64,000 nt of DNA from JAFGGT01 sp036733165. Lineage in GTDB: Archaea > Methanobacteriota_B > Thermococci > Methanofastidiosales > NM3. Position 1 is the stretch's first letter. Each line of letters opens with the position of its first letter. Below, piece by piece: positions 36,565 through 45,745 of the stretch. The DNA lies in the NCBI GenBank assembly GCA_036733165.1, contig DAINBB010000006.1:1-64000 (forward strand), read 5' to 3'. The position numbers were made by a program, and so were the translations under genes. A model generated the notes under the pieces. That model ran no database searches and was not told the DNA's origin. It worked only from the letters and a program-made list of their open reading frames with translations.

Positions 36565-36897
36565 TCAGATGTTCTTTCTCCTTTCCGGGATGCTTCCGAC
36601 CTGGAGCCTCTCGTCCCTGATTTTCTTGGTTACGTATAGGGCGCAATAGCAGGCGCCATATTCCTCCAGGTCCCGCTCCCTGTACGCACAAGGGCAGATG
36701 ATGTCCTCGTCCCTTTCATATTCTCCCGATGCCAGACGGCAGGGGCAGGACATGTAACCGTATCTGTCCCTGTTCTCCAAAAGCCCCTCAACTAGCTCCA
36801 TTGTAAAGTCTTCATCGTAGTTGAAGTAATGTCCAAGTTCCTCCGCTCCTTTCTTGAGGGCATCATGTACCTTTCTTATCTCCTCATCCTTGACCAT
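36565..36897 (-). CDS. Ferredoxin:thioredoxin reductase catalytic-chain-like protein
   Basis: 110 aa with the FTR pattern of three cysteine pairs: C51-P-C53, C68-P-C70, C83-Y-C85, which hold a 4Fe-4S cluster and a redox disulfide. The last pair is CYC rather than the usual CHC. It lies 1 bp after the glutaredoxin-like gene on the same strand and probably reduces it with ferredoxin or another donor. No variable-chain gene is present. Confidence 0.87.
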   Translation of the reverse strand: MVKDEEIRKVHDALKKGAEELGHYFNYDEDFTMELVEGLLENRDRYGYMSCPCRLASGEYERDEDIICPCAYRERDLEEYGACYCALYVTKKIRDERLQVGSIPERRKNI

Positions 36898-36898
36898 T

Positions 36899-37150
36899 TC
36901 AATCTCCCTTCAAGGCCTTCCTTATCTCCTCTTCCCTGAAACCCACGATGACGACGCCGTTTATCACGGCCGTAGGGAACGACAGCGCTGGATTGAGCTC
37001 TTTTATGAGCCCGACGGCCTCGTCCATATCTTCCTTCTCCAGAAGGTCGACGTAGACATAGCGGTATTCCGCGCCAAGCGACTCTATCAACTCTCTCGTC
37101 TTTCGACACCACCCACAGGTGCTGAGGGCATACAACAGCACATCACCCAT
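36899..37150 (-). CDS. Glutaredoxin-like redox protein
   Basis: 83 aa, thioredoxin fold with active site STCGWCRKT, cis-proline FPTAVINGVVIVGF. ATG at 37150 is preferred to 37180. It forms a two-gene operon with the FTR-like gene, giving a complete small disulfide-reducing system. Confidence 0.87.
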   Translation of the reverse strand: MGDVLLYALSTCGWCRKTRELIESLGAEYRYVYVDLLEKEDMDEAVGLIKELNPALSFPTAVINGVVIVGFREEEIRKALKGD

Positions 37151-37280
37151 GTTCTTTCCACCAACGTGTTGGATATCCATTATTTCACCCAGGATAATAT
37201 TGTCCCCAATTGTTTATAATTTCGTTGGATACATCGCTAACATTTAAAAGAATTCGATGTAATAATAGTTCGGTGGGGCA

Positions 37281-37577
37281 ATGAACGACATCATATCGGC
37301 GTTGGTGGAACTGAAGGGTCATGCAAGGATTGCACAGGAGCTCATGCTAAGTTCCGAGTTCGAGGGAACGGACTGGAAGAAGCTCACGGTCGCTTTGGAG
37401 TCCATATACAAGATCAACAGGATACTTGATGAGATAATGAACTCTGTGGAGACCGATGAACGCGTGCATGAAAAGATCGAACAGATAAAGAAGTACCATA
37501 AGGCCCCATACGTGCCAGACTTCATGTCAGATATCTGGGATGAAAGCAACAATTGCGCTTCTGAAGAGGCCCTATAA
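37281..37577 (+). CDS. Helical hypothetical protein
   Basis: 98 aa, largely helical (LTVALESIYKINRILDEIMNSV; VHEKIEQIKKYHK). ATG follows GGTGGGGCA. No family recognised; it stands alone between the glutaredoxin operon and tRNA-Gly. Confidence 0.6.
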   Translation: MNDIISALVELKGHARIAQELMLSSEFEGTDWKKLTVALESIYKINRILDEIMNSVETDERVHEKIEQIKKYHKAPYVPDFMSDIWDESNNCASEEAL

Positions 37578-37747
37578 ACGCGAGGGTACTCATTTGTGTT
37601 GCATGCAGGCCAATGTTCTTCATCATGTTTTTACAGGGCATGGCACATTGGTATCCTAAGTTACAGACCGACATGTTCAGAGGACAATACCACAGACCCT
37701 TGCCTTTACATCACGTGATCAGAAACATAAGAACAATTGTTGGGTGG

Positions 37748-37820
37748 TGCGGCTGCCGGGATTTGAACCCGGGTTACAAGCGTGGCAGGCTTATGTGCTA
37801 GGCCACTACACTACAGCCGC
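37748..37820 (-). tRNA. tRNA-Gly (anticodon GCC)
   Basis: The minus strand folds as a full cloverleaf: acceptor GCGGCTG/CAGCCGC, D stem GTGT/GCAC, anticodon stem TAAGC/GCTTG with loop CTGCCAC (anticodon GCC), and T arm CCGGG-TTCAAAT-CCCGG. Length 73 with discriminator A; no intron; CCA not encoded. Confidence 0.97.
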
Positions 37821-38377
37821 ATTAGCTGGAAGAATAGTGCCACTTAACTCATTTTTTCCATAATTGAACTAATTTATAAACTTTTCTGTGGCGATGGTAT
37901 CATAAGTGGAGACCCAACATAGCATGGGAACTTGTCAAAAAACCTCTCTTGGCAATGGAAGGATGAGGCACAGTCTCCCAGGACGGATCGTGCCAACTGG
38001 GGCATTTCATCTCCTGAAAAGATATTGTATACGGCCCCCGTATACTCAAAAATAGATAAGTCTTCGGTCCAAGAGGGCATTTAACAACATCCGTTCCTAT
38101 CGTCATTGGCAAGTGGAGAAACAATATTGATTTTATAAGCAAATGTTACAATTCTAGATTATTATTAGATATAAATATAAATAATTGATTTAATTATTAT
38201 TTAATATATTATTATTTATTTAAAATAGATAATATTTAATATATATACTTAAAAAAATATTATAAACAAAATGAAACAAAATGAAACAAAATAGATATAT
38301 ATTATTAATTTATTTGCCAATTCATTCAATTATATTTCATCCCTAAGTTATATAAAGTCAGTTTGTTTTGTAAATAC
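37821..38377. other. Long AT-rich spacer
   Basis: About 556 nt with no supported gene. Seen in it: a perfect 8-3-8 palindrome GTATACGG-CCC-CCGTATAC at 38027-38045, a very AT-rich run from 38150 to 38270, and a tandem ATGAAACAAA repeat at 38271-38290. Short frames at 37874-38142 on the minus strand look random. The promoter of the secreted protein (TTATATAAA) is at about 38349. Confidence 0.5.
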
Positions 38378-39853
38378 ATGAACTACAAGCTACTTGGTAC
38401 GATCTGTGCGCTGTTGGTGCTATCTAGCATTGCTCCAATTTATTCCACCGAAGAGGTTGATGATACTATTATCATATTAGTATCAGACAACATGGCCGAT
38501 AGCGCAATGGCGCACATGATCTCTGACGAGCTGGGCGCTGATGTATATTTCACACCTTGGGGCGAATACGACCAGGCAATAGCCGATCTTATAATTGGAA
38601 CAACCCCATCTATGATATATATAATCGGAGGCTACAGCGCAGTACCTCTGGAATATGACCAAGCATTTTCAGAATTTGAATTTGTTCGTATAGGGGGAGA
38701 CGACCGTTCCCAGACCAGCTTGAGATTATTGCAGTATTTTCAAAAGATGTTTCAACAAAAGAACGTTAATATAGTGAACGGGGAGGATGAGGGACAGATA
38801 GGAAAGGCACTACAAAACGCAATTGAGAAGGGGAATGTATTCGTATATGCAAATAACCCAAACGACATTTCTGATGTATCTTTGGAACTGGATCAAATGG
38901 GCTTCTATTGGGGCGATCTTGCCATTGAGGACGATGGCGGAGATGAAGACCTCCAAGCCGATGCGGAGGCCGCCTTGGCCACATTGGAAGACCTCCTTTC
39001 AGAGCTCACTATAATCATTCCTGACTATCCCTCCAATCCAGTAATAGTCCTGCATACCAACGCATTGGAGAAATACGAGAAAGCCCAGGAGGCGTATGAC
39101 GATGGCGACTTTGGAAAGGCCTTCTGTTATGCCACTATTGGGATTTCTCATGCTGAAAAGGCCTTTGAGCTGGTAGAAAAGGGCACATTCTACAAGGGCA
39201 ACCTAGTTGAAAAATCGGCTAGTCAACTAGAAGATCTTCATGAAAGGAGGTTGCAGATAGATTCATATCTTGCACTTCTGGAAGAGGTCCCTGAAGACAT
39301 CTCAACGATGTTGAACGACATAGATGCCCTCATTTCCGAGGCCGAGGAGTGCCATGAAGCAGGTGATTATGAGTGTTGCCTCAACAAGATCGCACTGGCA
39401 AAATACCTCATGATCGATATCTGCAAGGCATTGGATCAACTGTTGGGATTTGATGTTGAACTGGACTGTGACATCCAAGAGAATGCGGAAAACAAGCTCA
39501 ATGAGCTGATATCAGATAGGGCCGATCTGGACGACCTATTCTCGGAACTGACCGAGGTCCCTGAAGATATCGCAAATTCCCTAAACGAGCTTGATGCACT
39601 GATAGTGGCTGCACAGGACTGTTTCGACAGCGGGGACTATGTATGTACCTTAGAAAAAATCAGTGAAGCGAAGTCCATAATGAAACAGATCGAGCACGAC
39701 ATCGAATCCATACTTGGAGAAAGCGGCAACAACGGCAACAAGGACAACAACGGCAAGGGCAACGATGACAACAACGGCAACGATGACAACAACGGCAACG
39801 ATGACAACAACGGCAACAAGGACAACAACGGCAAGGGCAACGACAAGATATAA
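38378..39853 (+). CDS. Secreted protein with cell-wall-binding-2-like domain and helical repeats
   Basis: 491 aa: signal peptide, then an N-terminal alpha/beta region (IIILVSDNMADSAMAH, IYIIGGYSAVP, FEFVRIGGDDRSQTS) with the pattern of cell wall-binding repeat 2 domains; then three helical units each with a form of EVPEDIxxxLNxxDALI and a cysteine pair; then a tail of Asn/Asp/Gly repeats. The ATG at 38378 replaces an upstream TTG. A similar VPED helical unit ends the secreted protein at 59,496. Likely a surface-attached protein; no enzyme motif. Confidence 0.72.
   Translation: MNYKLLGTICALLVLSSIAPIYSTEEVDDTIIILVSDNMADSAMAHMISDELGADVYFTPWGEYDQAIADLIIGTTPSMIYIIGGYSAVPLEYDQAFSEFEFVRIGGDDRSQTSLRLLQYFQKMFQQKNVNIVNGEDEGQIGKALQNAIEKGNVFVYANNPNDISDVSLELDQMGFYWGDLAIEDDGGDEDLQADAEAALATLEDLLSELTIIIPDYPSNPVIVLHTNALEKYEKAQEAYDDGDFGKAFCYATIGISHAEKAFELVEKGTFYKGNLVEKSASQLEDLHERRLQIDSYLALLEEVPEDISTMLNDIDALISEAEECHEAGDYECCLNKIALAKYLMIDICKALDQLLGFDVELDCDIQENAENKLNELISDRADLDDLFSELTEVPEDIANSLNELDALIVAAQDCFDSGDYVCTLEKISEAKSIMKQIEHDIESILGESGNNGNKDNNGKGNDDNNGNDDNNGNDDNNGNKDNNGKGNDKI
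39724..39850 (+). repeat. Tandem repeat coding an Asn/Asp/Gly-rich tail
   Basis: Units of 18 bp (AACAACGGCAACGATGAC and variants) are repeated about seven times in frame, giving DDNNGN-type hexapeptides. Such repeats expand and shrink readily, so length probably varies between strains. Confidence 0.85.
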
Positions 39854-39912
39854 AGGAAAATTAATATATTCTATTTTCCTTTTTTTTATTAATAACTAAA
39901 AAGGTATTGTCA

Positions 39913-40770
39913 ATGAAGGGATTAGTATACATTGTCTTATTGAGCATTATTTTCCTGAATATATCCTCATTGACAGCTGACGAAGGTTATAGCATTGACT
40001 ATTATACCATCGATATAACACCCATTGAAGGGGAAATGGCATATGAGTCAATACTGATGGAGTTCACGACATATGAGGACAGCGTGGAGCTGACCTTGGA
40101 TTACTCCACCCCTCTGGAAAATCTATTGGTAACTGTTGAAGAGGGGGATAGTTATGAATACTATGGGAATGGGTCCTTATTCCATCTGACCTTCCTTCTT
40201 TCAGGATCCGGCACCCACATAATAGAGATGAATTATGAGACAGAGGAGTTCTCGATAATAGACGATGGCAAGATGATATATTCACCAACCTTCTCCTTTC
40301 CCGTCACACCAAAATATTTCAGATGCAGATTGTTCTTGGAGGATGGGATGTCGATAACATCCCCCCTGGTCCCTTCCCCGGACAGGGTGTATTCGAAGGG
40401 GAACGATATCATAGTCTCATGGGAGAACATATCCACCCAGAGCTCTTTTTACATATTGTGCGCAATTGGGACCATTCCCTCATCTGGCCATGATTGGTAC
40501 CTCCTGTTACTTGTAATTCCCGCGGTCGTCATAGGATATTACATCTGCCGGCTGAGGCGGAAGGATGTCAAGGTCCTGAAACCAGGATTCAAAACAGACG
40601 AGGAACTTGTAATAAAGCTTCTTGAAGATGGAAAGCAAACCCACAAGGAACTTGTGGATGCAACGGGGTTCTCGAAATCAAAGATCACGCGCATACTGAA
40701 GGAATTCGAGGACCGGGACGTGATCAGAAGGGAGAAGTACAAGAACAGGGACATAATACATCTCAAATGA
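39913..40770 (+). CDS. Membrane-anchored winged-helix regulator
   Basis: 285 aa: signal/anchor (1-22), an extracellular beta-rich domain (about 25-185), one membrane span (WYLLLLVIPAVVIGYYI), then a cytoplasmic winged helix (ELVIKLLEDGKQTHKELVDATGFSKSKITRILKEFEDRDVIRR). The layout suggests a one-protein sensor that reads an outside signal and acts on DNA inside. It follows the secreted cell-wall-binding protein by 59 bp, so that protein could be its partner or target. Confidence 0.75.
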   Translation: MKGLVYIVLLSIIFLNISSLTADEGYSIDYYTIDITPIEGEMAYESILMEFTTYEDSVELTLDYSTPLENLLVTVEEGDSYEYYGNGSLFHLTFLLSGSGTHIIEMNYETEEFSIIDDGKMIYSPTFSFPVTPKYFRCRLFLEDGMSITSPLVPSPDRVYSKGNDIIVSWENISTQSSFYILCAIGTIPSSGHDWYLLLLVIPAVVIGYYICRLRRKDVKVLKPGFKTDEELVIKLLEDGKQTHKELVDATGFSKSKITRILKEFEDRDVIRREKYKNRDIIHLK

Positions 40771-40835
40771 CAATTGGCATCGCTATTCGCCGTTTCCTAT
40801 TCTATTACCCTTGATTTTGAACGATGAGGCATGGA

Positions 40836-42383
40836 TTATCTGATAAGCTTCCTGCTGACAACGACAACGAAGAAGGCGAGCACGAAGGCGCCCAAAAAGG
40901 CCTCGCTGATCGCAAGGAGCTGGAAGTCGGGTTTCGGCTGATAGTCGCCGTAACCCAACGTGGTGAACGTCACCGCGCTGAAGTACAGCGATTCCTTGAA
41001 GGAGGGGATGAAACTGGCATCGCCCATCGATATCCCTCCGACGTACCAGTAGACGAAGGCGTAGAGGAGTATGAGCGCCAGGGAAGTGCCAAGCACCCTC
41101 GTGGGGCTCTCTCCATACCTTGAAGTATGATACAACAGCTTGTTCAACGCCCAGTTGCCCCAGCTCTCCACCTTTGCAAGGACAGTAAACGCCCTGCTGT
41201 CCCTCTTTCCGAAGGATATCGGCAGATAGTACCTGAGGAACTTGTTCTCCTTGAGCCTCTCGCTCTCGATCTTGGACGTGATCCTTTGGATCCTCCCCTT
41301 GACTATCCATTCCCGTATGTAGTATTGCCCGGACCTGTTGTAAAGGTCCTCGCCGTTGAAGTAGTTCTTGAAGTCGATGTACATCGATACGGCCTCGTCA
41401 TAAAGTCTCAGGGCCTCTTCATTCTCGCCTCCGTACTCGGCATCGTTCGCCCGTCTCTCCGTTATCAGGATATCGTCGACCTTCGCATACCTCAGGTTCT
41501 TCATGCCCTCTATCTTGGTGTTGAAGGTGTCTGCATTATGCAGGTTCGCATTGCTGATGTCTGCTCCCTTGAGATTTGCCCCCCTGAGGATCGCGTCCTC
41601 GAGATTTGCATCCTCAAGACCGGCGTTCTCTATGTTGCTGTCCCTGAAGTTGGCCCTTTGGAGCGAGGCGCCCTGCATGTACACGTTCTTCAGGTGCGCC
41701 TTGGCAAAGTCGGCCTCCTGCAGGTTGCTGTTGGATAGGATTACCCCCTCCAGATTCGAATACTTGAGGTCAGTGTTTCTCAGGTCTGCGCCACGGATAT
41801 TGCTGCCCTTGAGATTAGTCCCCCGGAGGTCTGCCTCCCTGAGGTCCGCTATCTGCAGATCGGCCCCATCGAGCTCGGCGCCCCTCATAACAGCATTTCT
41901 GAGGGATGAGTGCAAAAGTATCGCGTTCTTCAGGCTCGCGTCCAGTAGACTGGAACGGTCAAGTTGGGCGCCGGTCATTATGGCGTTGTTGAAGTTCGCC
42001 CAAGAGAGGTCGGAGTTGTTCATATAGCAGTTTGCCATTATCGCCCCTTCGAAGTTCGCATACTTCAGAAAGGAGCTCCTGAGGTCGGCCATCCGCATCT
42101 CGGCCCTTGAGAAGTTGGCCTCCTTGGCCCTTATTCCTGAAAGTTTGGCCTCCTCTAGGCTGGCGCCCTGAAGGTTGGCGTTCGCAAGGGAGCACCTCTC
42201 CATGTTGGCAGAGTCCATGTTGGCTCGGACAAGATAGGCCTCATCAAGGTCGAGCCCGGCGAAGTCGCCTCCCTTGAGGTCCTTGTCCTCGACCTTCTCG
42301 TGCCATATGCAGACATCCTTTCCTTCCTGCGCCTCATATGGACATTCCTTGTCCCTGTTCCCGTAGGTGTGATTGCACTTCAT
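40836..42383 (-). CDS. Pentapeptide-repeat protein fused to a two-span K+ channel
   Basis: 515 aa. N-terminus: a short Cys/His cluster (CNHTYGNRDKECPYEA, then CIWHE) that may bind zinc. Residues about 45-310: pentapeptide repeats of the A(D/N)LxxA type, forming a right-handed beta helix. Then a helical region, and C-terminally two membrane spans around the selectivity filter TLGYGDYQ. ATG at 42383 is chosen; the frame extends 40 codons upstream without a conserved look. Such fusions are rarely described; gating by the beta helix is a guess. Confidence 0.8.
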   Translation of the reverse strand: MKCNHTYGNRDKECPYEAQEGKDVCIWHEKVEDKDLKGGDFAGLDLDEAYLVRANMDSANMERCSLANANLQGASLEEAKLSGIRAKEANFSRAEMRMADLRSSFLKYANFEGAIMANCYMNNSDLSWANFNNAIMTGAQLDRSSLLDASLKNAILLHSSLRNAVMRGAELDGADLQIADLREADLRGTNLKGSNIRGADLRNTDLKYSNLEGVILSNSNLQEADFAKAHLKNVYMQGASLQRANFRDSNIENAGLEDANLEDAILRGANLKGADISNANLHNADTFNTKIEGMKNLRYAKVDDILITERRANDAEYGGENEEALRLYDEAVSMYIDFKNYFNGEDLYNRSGQYYIREWIVKGRIQRITSKIESERLKENKFLRYYLPISFGKRDSRAFTVLAKVESWGNWALNKLLYHTSRYGESPTRVLGTSLALILLYAFVYWYVGGISMGDASFIPSFKESLYFSAVTFTTLGYGDYQPKPDFQLLAISEAFLGAFVLAFFVVVVSRKLIR

Positions 42384-42450
42384 CTTTTCATATATCTTTA
42401 TATATGATGTTCTAATATAATTTGCCGTAAAAGAACGGTAAGGTGATAAC

Positions 42451-43038
42451 ATTTCGGAAGATTTCGTACTGGAGGCCGAGTTCAGGCCGTCCCCTAAATA
42501 CAAGACACTTCTTTATCAGTACGTTCTCATTACATTTGCCGCGCTGATACTTCCATGGTGGCTGCCCGTGGTCCTGTTCGCGCCATCCCCGGCGCCTCTT
42601 GCCGCCACGATCATTGCAGCGCTGCTCATTGCCTGCATATTTCTCCCGCTGCTCTATTGGGTGCCAAGATATTACGATTCGGTCGTATATAGGGTGGATG
42701 GGGAAGAGATCTCCTGGAAGAGGGGTGTTTGGTTCAAGAACACGGGAATAGTGCCATATTCGAAGGTGACCAACGTGGACATCGGCCAGGGCCCCCTTTC
42801 AAGAAGGATGGGGCTCTCGACAGTTAAGGTGCAGACGGCCGGATATTCCGCCACATCAGGTTCGAAGGCCGAGCTCAGCATGAGCGGGATAGAGAGGGAC
42901 GAGGAACTTCGCGAACTGATAGTATCCCAAATAAGGTCAGGGAGAACAGGCGTCGCCAGGCCCACGAAGGAAGGGGCCGTTGAAGAAAGCATACTGGCCG
43001 AACTGAAGGCCATACGGGTGCTGATGGAGAAAAAATGA
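42451..43038 (+). CDS. PH-domain membrane protein, probable ATT start
   Basis: Starting at a GTG at 42568 gives 156 aa, but the frame is open and protein-like upstream (SEDFVLEAEFRPSPKYKTLL, then a first membrane span) back to a stop at 42439. No ATG, GTG or TTG lies in that part. An ATT at 42451 stands 5 nt after AAGGTG, so I propose it as start, giving 195 aa. The protein has two membrane spans, then a bacterial PH domain (YDSVVYRVDGEEISWKRG) of the YdbS type. A sequencing error that removed an ATG is the alternative. Confidence 0.65.
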   Translation: MSEDFVLEAEFRPSPKYKTLLYQYVLITFAALILPWWLPVVLFAPSPAPLAATIIAALLIACIFLPLLYWVPRYYDSVVYRVDGEEISWKRGVWFKNTGIVPYSKVTNVDIGQGPLSRRMGLSTVKVQTAGYSATSGSKAELSMSGIERDEELRELIVSQIRSGRTGVARPTKEGAVEESILAELKAIRVLMEKK

Positions 43039-44196
43039 TTATATCAACGAGGCCAGGTATGGAAACGCTATCACAGTGCCTATTGTGGACCCAAGATTGG
43101 CGAATGCCACCACCAGGAGCGTTCTTGTGATCTTGTTCCTCCACAGGTCCCAGATGGAACTGATGCTGCTTAGTTCCTCGAAGTCCTTTACCTTGGGCTT
43201 TCTCAGGTAGGCTTCTGAAAGCCCAGCGAACCAGCCCGCGGCCACGGTGGGATTCAGGGATGTGAACGGTGCAACGAGGAAGGAGACGACTGCCGAGATC
43301 GGATGTCCCAGTGCGCATATGGCGCCTATTGCGGAAAGGGTGCCGTTGATCAGGAACCATCTCTTGAGCATCGTAAGGGTCACATCGCTTCCGTGGGCGA
43401 AGAATCCCCATACAAGGAGGGATACGAAGAGAAGCGGTACTGCCCACATCACTATCTTCAGATAGCTCCTTCCCGGGGGGATGGTCTCAAGCGATCTGGT
43501 GTCGATGTCCCTTTCCAGCCCGGAGACTATGCCGTTCATGTGTCCCGCGCCGACAACTGCCACCATCTTCTTGTTATCCTTGCCTTTCAGGACCTCCTTT
43601 ATCTTCCCGGCGATGTAGGCGTCCCTCTCGTCTATCAGCGTGCTCTTGATGTTGGGTATCTCGCCGGAGAGCTCCTCCAGCATGGAGTTGAGCATGTCCT
43701 CCTCCTTGATCTTCTCTATCATCTCCTCGTTGATCTCCTCGCCTTCCTCCAGGAAGGAGAACATGATGGAGTACAGTATCTTGAGCTTCTCCCGCAGGGA
43801 CATGTTCTTCCACGCCCTCTTGAACGTGATGTTTATGTCCCTGTCCAGGAGCGCGAGCTCCGATGATTCGCCAGCGAGCTCGATGGCCTCCATCATCTCG
43901 GCGCCGGGCGTGGTCCCGAGTTCCTCGCCAAGCCTCTTCTGATAGTTGGAGAGCATCACGTTGGCCAGGAACATATGGGATTTTCCCTCCCTGATGATCT
44001 TGTATATGTCCTTGTTCTTCCAGGAGTCCTTGTCCATGATGTTGGAGTACCTTCCCTCGTCCAGCTCCACGCCGATGATGTCGGGACGATTCTCCAGAAT
44101 GGTGTCCTTTACCTCTTCCCTGCTCTTCTTTGAGATGTGGGCCGTGCCCACTATAAGCACCTCGTTACTGCCGACCCTGGAAGTTTTGACGGTCAT
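43039..44196 (-). CDS. TraB family membrane protein
   Basis: 385 aa. N-terminal TraB/PrgY domain: VLIVGTAHISKKSREEV, IGVELDEGRY, ERDAYIAGKI and VAVVGAGHMNGI are family hallmarks (GxAH and GxxH). The C-terminal third has about four membrane spans. Related to TIKI-like metalloproteases; bacterial PrgY removes a peptide pheromone. Start ATG at 44196; tail-to-tail with the PH-domain gene. Confidence 0.87.
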   Translation of the reverse strand: MTVKTSRVGSNEVLIVGTAHISKKSREEVKDTILENRPDIIGVELDEGRYSNIMDKDSWKNKDIYKIIREGKSHMFLANVMLSNYQKRLGEELGTTPGAEMMEAIELAGESSELALLDRDINITFKRAWKNMSLREKLKILYSIMFSFLEEGEEINEEMIEKIKEEDMLNSMLEELSGEIPNIKSTLIDERDAYIAGKIKEVLKGKDNKKMVAVVGAGHMNGIVSGLERDIDTRSLETIPPGRSYLKIVMWAVPLLFVSLLVWGFFAHGSDVTLTMLKRWFLINGTLSAIGAICALGHPISAVVSFLVAPFTSLNPTVAAGWFAGLSEAYLRKPKVKDFEELSSISSIWDLWRNKITRTLLVVAFANLGSTIGTVIAFPYLASLI

Positions 44197-44250
44197 CAAA
44201 TTATAGCGTGAAGTAGGGTTTAAATAGCTTTTCAGCATTATTTTTGGTAT

Positions 44251-45432
44251 ATGAAGATAAGGTCGGTCACTGCACATATAGATCCGGAACGCCATGATAT
44301 GGGCGTTGCTGCGGAAATGCTTGCAGCATCAAGGAACGCCTTCCCCTTCGAGGTCCAGACGGTCAGGGCCTCTGTCACACCCATAAACGGCAGGTATGAC
44401 AGCAAGGAAGAGGCTCTCAGCGCGGCAACGGACCTGCAGGAGTGGGCAGTCTCCTCGAATGTCGATTATGTCGGAGGATTTGGCCTGGGGACGTATCCGG
44501 CCCCGGGGGATGTCAGATTCCTTAGATGGCTTCCGGACATCTTTGATAGCGCGGAGAGGATTTTCTCCAATTGTCAAGTGGCATGGGGCAAGACTGTCAG
44601 CATCTGCGCCGCAAGGGAATGTTCAAGGTTGGTAAAGGTCCTCTCGATGGTAGAGGACGGATTCATGAACCTGAGGTTTGCGGGACTTTACAACTGTCAG
44701 CCCGATAATCCGTTCTTTCCTGCCTCATACGCCTCTGGCGACGTTCCGAGATTCTCCATCTCGATAGAGGGGGCCGACATAGCTTCCGCGGCCTTTGCCG
44801 ATGCGGGCTCGCTCTCAGATGCCAGGAACAGATTCCTGCAGCTCATGAGGGACAGGTATTGTGACATACTGGCGTCATCCATCGTGTTGGAGGAGGAGCA
44901 TGGCATCGCCTTTGCCGGCATGGACTTCACGCTCGCACCGACCCCCGGTAAGGACGGAAGCATCGCCAACGCCCTGGAATCCCTTGGGCATGGGGAGTTT
45001 GGCGGACCTGGAACGCTTTTCCTGTCCAGTTTCCTTTCCGATTGCATCAAGTCCCTGGGCGGCCGCATAGGATTTTCAGGTCTTATGTATCCGGTGATGG
45101 AGGACGGCGTGATATCGGAGAGGGTATCTCAGCAAAGGTTGTCCATCGATTCTCTGCTATCATATTCCTCTGTTTGCGGTACCGGTCTCGACTGTGTTCC
45201 GTTGCCAGGGAACATATCGGAGAGGGCACTCCTATCGTTGATGATGGATGTTGCGGGCCTTTCATGCAGGCTTGGAAAACCTCTGACAACGAGGCTATTT
45301 CCCGTCTTTGGGAAGGGGCCCGGGGACATGACGACGTTTGACTTTCCTTACTTCTCTAACACCAGGATCATGGAGGCCGGGGAGCCAGGCCTTTTGGGAT
45401 TTGATGAGGACGAGTTCAGGTTCGATGTTTAG
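44251..45432 (+). CDS. DUF711 family protein
   Basis: 393 aa, full length for DUF711 (UPF0210), a family of glycyl-radical-like fold but unknown action. Matches include the KIRSVTAHID start, GVAAEMLAASRN, DFTLAPTPGKDGSIANALE and CGTGLDCVPLPG. The 3' end of this gene has a decayed copy at about 47,750. Confidence 0.85.
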   Translation: MKIRSVTAHIDPERHDMGVAAEMLAASRNAFPFEVQTVRASVTPINGRYDSKEEALSAATDLQEWAVSSNVDYVGGFGLGTYPAPGDVRFLRWLPDIFDSAERIFSNCQVAWGKTVSICAARECSRLVKVLSMVEDGFMNLRFAGLYNCQPDNPFFPASYASGDVPRFSISIEGADIASAAFADAGSLSDARNRFLQLMRDRYCDILASSIVLEEEHGIAFAGMDFTLAPTPGKDGSIANALESLGHGEFGGPGTLFLSSFLSDCIKSLGGRIGFSGLMYPVMEDGVISERVSQQRLSIDSLLSYSSVCGTGLDCVPLPGNISERALLSLMMDVAGLSCRLGKPLTTRLFPVFGKGPGDMTTFDFPYFSNTRIMEAGEPGLLGFDEDEFRFDV

Positions 45433-45682
45433 GAGACCTCTTCTCCCATGCTGTCCTTCCGTTGGCATCCAAGACCCTTAACACCCTGTGATATGGGATG
45501 TAGGTCTCTATCCCATCATCGTCGAGCAGCATGAAGTCGGAGGTACAGAGGGATTCTATCCTTGTGAAGGGGATTGAAATCTCATCGTTCGGCGCACCTC
45601 TGTGTAGATAGGTCACGGTGTATTCATCTTCATGATAGTCCGGATGCCATTTGATCTTGTTCAACATCTCGCGGGCCCTCAT
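45416..45682 (-). CDS. DUF504 (UPF0248) protein
   Basis: 88 aa with the family pattern: MLNKIKWHPDY, TYLHRGAPNDEI, and YIPYHRVLRV. DUF504 occurs in archaea and in some RNA repair proteins, suggesting RNA binding. It overlaps the DUF711 end by 17 bp, tail to tail. Confidence 0.85.
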   Translation of the reverse strand: MRAREMLNKIKWHPDYHEDEYTVTYLHRGAPNDEISIPFTRIESLCTSDFMLLDDDGIETYIPYHRVLRVLDANGRTAWEKRSPKHRT

Positions 45683-45745
45683 AGTATCACACGGCCTTAT
45701 GAAACATATTAAAGATTTATATTATTAATAGCTGTCTAGGTCTAT

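Noticed and set aside
37874..38142. Two short minus-strand frames in the long spacer
   Set aside because: Overlap each other in different frames, lack ribosome sites and show no domain.
39724..39850. CRISPR array
   Set aside because: The repeats are in-frame 18-bp coding units with no unique spacers. No CRISPR array was seen elsewhere in the window.
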